Source: URNF01 sp045543675 (GTDB lineage Bacteria > Bacillota > Clostridia > Oscillospirales > Acutalibacteraceae). Taken from it: a stretch of 6,968 bases of DNA. The position numbers were made by a program, and so were the translations under genes. Numbering within the stretch: the first letter of the stretch is position 1; every line of letters starts with the position of its first letter. The stretch is taken from the NCBI GenBank assembly GCA_045543675.1, contig JAZPXM010000024.1:1-6968 (forward strand). The letters are read 5' to 3'. Below are positions 4,929-6,968 of the stretch, in pieces. The notes under the pieces are model-generated. The model did not search any database. It was not told where the DNA came from and was given only the letters and a program-made list of their open reading frames with translations.

Positions 4929-6734
4929 ATGGCAAAAATTATTGGTATTGACCTTGGTACTACCAACTCTTGTGTAGCGGTTATCGAAGGCGGCGAAGCG
5001 GTGGTTATCCCCAACGCTGAAGGCGCGCGTACTACCCCTTCTGTGGTAGCATTCAAGAAAGACGGCGAACGCATTGTTGGCCGTGTGGCAAAACAGCAGG
5101 CGGTTTCCAACCCGACCGGCACCATCTCTTCCATCAAGAGAGATATGGGTACGACGAAAAAGGTTGCGGTGGACGGCAAAGAGTACACCCCGCAGGAAAT
5201 CTCCGCTATGATCCTTTCTAAACTGAAACAGGATGCGGAAGCTTATCTCGGTGACAAAGTCACCGAAGCGGTCATCACTGTACCTGCGTATTTCAGCGAC
5301 GCACAGCGTCAGGCGACCAAAGACGCGGGTAAGATCGCGGGTATGGAAGTCAAACGTATCATCAACGAGCCCACCGCGGCGGCGCTTGCGTACGGTATCG
5401 ACAAAGAAACCGACCAGAAAATCATGGTATATGACCTTGGCGGCGGTACGTTTGACGTATCCATCATCGAAATGGGCGACGGCGTGCAGGAAGTATTGGC
5501 TACCGCGGGTAACAACCGTCTGGGCGGCGACGACTTTGACCAGAAGATCGTCAACTGGTAGATCGCGGGCTTCAAAGCCGAAACCGGCATTGATCTGTCG
5601 GGTGACAAAATGGCGGTACAGCGTCTGCGCGAAGCTGCTGAAAAAGCAAAGATCGAGCTGTCCGGCGCTATGTGCAGTAACATCAATCTGCCCTTTATCA
5701 CCGCGGATGCTACCGGTCCGAAACACTTGGATATGACCTTGACCCGTGCGAAGTTCAATGAACTGACCGCCGACTTGGTAGAGGCAACTATGGGTCCGGT
5801 GCGTCAGGCGCTGTCGGATAGCGGCTTGTCCACTTCCGAAATCGACAAAGTGTTATTGGTTGGCGGTTCCACCCGTATCCCTGCTGTGCAGGAAGCGGTG
5901 CAAAAGCATATGGGCAAAGAACCCTTTAAAGGCATTAACCCCGACGAATGTGTGGCAATGGGTGCCGCGTTGCAAGCGGGCGTTCTCGGCGGCGAAGTGG
6001 AAGGCTTACTGCTCTTGGACGTTACGCCGTTGTCCTTGGGTGTTGAAACCATGGGTGGCGTAATGACCCGCGTTATCGAGCGCAACACCACCATTCCCAC
6101 CAAAAAGAGCCAGATCTTCTCCACCGCGGCCGATAACCAGCCCTCGGTCGAGATCCACGTGCTGCAGGGCGAGCGCGAGTTTGCCCGCGACAACAAGACG
6201 CTGGGCGCCTTCCATCTCGACGGCATTGCCCCCGCACGCCGCGGTGTGCCGCAGATCGAGGTGACCTTCGATATCGATGCCAACGGCATCGTCAACGTCA
6301 GTGCCAAGGATATGGCGACGGGTCGCGAGCAGAAGATCACCATCACCTCGAACACCAACATGTCCAAGGAAGATGTCGAAAAGGCAGTCAAGGACGCCGA
6401 AGCCTACGCGGCAGAGGACAAGAAACGCCGTGAAGCGGTCGAAGCCCGCAACGAAGCCGATCAGGCGGTCTATCAATGCGAGAAGGCACTGACCGATTTC
6501 GGCGATAAGATCAGCGAAGACGAGAAGGCTTCCGTGCAGGCGAAGATCGACGAGCTCAAGGAAGCGCTCGCAGGTCAGGACATCGACGCGATCAACGCGA
6601 AGAAGGATGAACTGATGAAGGTGTTCGGTGAGATCGCCACGAAAGCCTATCAGGCGGCAAATCCGGGCGGCGGCAATCCCGCTGACGGTGCACCCGCAGG
6701 CTATGACGGTTTCTACGACGGCGACGTGCAATAA
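4929..6734 (+). pseudogene. dnaK: Chaperone DnaK (Hsp70), reading frame broken by an in-frame TAG
   Basis: ATP-driven chaperone that binds exposed hydrophobic peptides, working with DnaJ and GrpE. Ignoring the stop, the frame has 601 residues, near the usual length. Nucleotide-binding landmarks: IIGIDLGTTNSCVAV (4-18), NEPTAAALAYG, VYDLGGGTFDVSI, LVGGSTRIPAVQ. The linker LLLDVTPLSLGVE is near 362, followed by a full substrate domain and lid. The start ATG has GGAGGT 8 bases upstream. Codon 211 (5559-5561) is TAG, yet the same frame continues at once with IAGFKAETGIDLSGDKMAVQ, so there is no frameshift. The pieces are 4929-5561 (210 residues) and, if restarted at ATG 5610, 374 residues; the latter has no good ribosome binding site. 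The break lies within the ATPase domain, so separate pieces should not work. Codon use changes sharply near 6105. A base-call error or suppression is possible. Confidence 0.88.
5559..5561 (+). other. In-frame amber codon in dnaK (codon 211)
   Basis: TAG stands in QKIVNW-stop-IAGFKAETGID, where relatives I recall have a hydrophobic residue (for example DWL or DHL followed by V or I). A single T-to-A change from a leucine TTG explains it. Both sides keep the same frame and normal DnaK sequence. Confidence 0.9.
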
Positions 6735-6746
6735 ATACGGCAATAG

Positions 6747-6781
6747 CATGATAGGAGCGAACTGTGTTCGCTCCTATCATG
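6747..6781 (+). other. Perfect 16-bp hairpin between dnaK and dnaJ
   Basis: CATGATAGGAGCGAAC (6747-6762) and GTTCGCTCCTATCATG (6766-6781) are exact complements around a TGT loop. It begins 12 bases after the dnaK stop and ends 6 bases before the dnaJ ribosome binding site. There is no T-run after it, so it is not a standard intrinsic terminator. It more likely caps or processes the mRNA and sets the ratio of dnaK to dnaJ; that role is inferred. Confidence 0.6.
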
Positions 6782-6801
6782 ATGCATGAGGAGAATCTCC
6801 A

Positions 6802-6968
6802 ATGGCAGAGAAACGCGATTATTACGAAGTACTCGGTCTGAATAAAGGTGCTTCGGATGATGAGATCAAAAAAGCGTATCGCAAAAAAGCGAAGCAATAT
6901 CACCCCGATCTGAATCCCGACAACGCCGAAGCAGAGGCGAAATTCAAGGAAGTCAACGAAGCGTATGA
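6802..6968 (+). CDS. dnaJ: Chaperone DnaJ (Hsp40), N-terminal part, cut by window end
   Basis: J-domain partner that delivers substrates to DnaK and stimulates its ATPase. Only the first 55 codons are inside the window: MAEKRDYYEVLGLNKGASDDEIKKAYRKKAKQYHPD and onward. This is the start of a J-domain with the invariant HPD at residues 34-36, preceded by the basic helix II (IKKAYRKKAKQY). The ATG at 6802 has GAGGAGA (6788-6794) seven bases upstream. The Gly/Phe, zinc-finger and C-terminal domains would lie beyond the window, so the subtype is judged from operon position. It follows dnaK by 67 bases, past the 16-bp hairpin. Its codon use is mixed, with seven AAA to two AAG for lysine, unlike the 3' part of dnaK. 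Confidence 0.93.
   Translation, partial: MAEKRDYYEVLGLNKGASDDEIKKAYRKKAKQYHPDLNPDNAEAEAKFKEVNEAY

Noticed and set aside
5559..5561. TAG read as a normal sense codon through genome-wide recoding
   Set aside because: The SigK-like gene ends in TAG at a natural protein end, and no suppressor tRNA is in the window; recoding is kept only as an option to test.
4884..5726. Long minus-strand open frame opposite dnaK (280 codons)
   Set aside because: It is the complement of a highly conserved DnaK coding frame, has no recognisable domain and no ribosome binding site of note; a shadow frame.
6006..6749. Minus-strand open frame of 247 codons opposite the end of dnaK
   Set aside because: Explained by the codon bias of dnaK on the other strand; composition unlike a real protein (Val/Leu/Arg/Asp-rich).

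Overview
The window looks like a piece of a gut-type Clostridia (Firmicutes) chromosome, probably Oscillospiraceae/Ruminococcaceae-like. Evidence: the order hrcA-grpE-dnaK-dnaJ behind a perfect CIRCE operator, a SigK-like sporulation sigma factor, Gram-positive-style GGAGG ribosome binding sites, TTG and GTG starts, and an intergenic palindrome of a type I recall from such genomes. The taxon is inference; no rRNA is present.

Layout. 1-1205: a 1.1-kb IS30-family insertion sequence (transposase on the minus strand, DDE triad intact) sits inside a hairpin-forming intergenic repeat, flanked by a candidate 3-bp CAG duplication. 1182-1339: no gene, but six short perfect hairpins in a row, two of which look like minus-strand terminators. 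1350-1866: a small SLOG/DUF1273-like protein on the minus strand with its own sigma-A-type promoter, divergent from an XRE-type regulator (1943-2224). That regulator and the SigK-like gene (minus, 2320-3009) converge on a bidirectional terminator. 3010-3199: divergent control region carrying the sigma gene promoter and the CIRCE-controlled heat-shock promoter. 3200-end: the hrcA-grpE-dnaK-dnaJ chaperone operon, with dnaJ cut off by the window end.

How it works together. HrcA should bind CIRCE and repress its own operon; GrpE and DnaJ are the nucleotide-exchange factor and J-domain partner of DnaK. The striking anomaly is in dnaK: one in-frame TAG at codon 211 breaks an otherwise full-length 601-residue reading frame. 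In addition, the last ~630 bases of dnaK use clearly different codons (AAG, ATC, GTC/GTG) from its first two thirds, which suggests a recombinant or chimeric gene. No new multi-gene system is evident. The best leads are the broken, mosaic dnaK, the hairpin array, the IS-interrupted palindrome and the SLOG/XRE pair.
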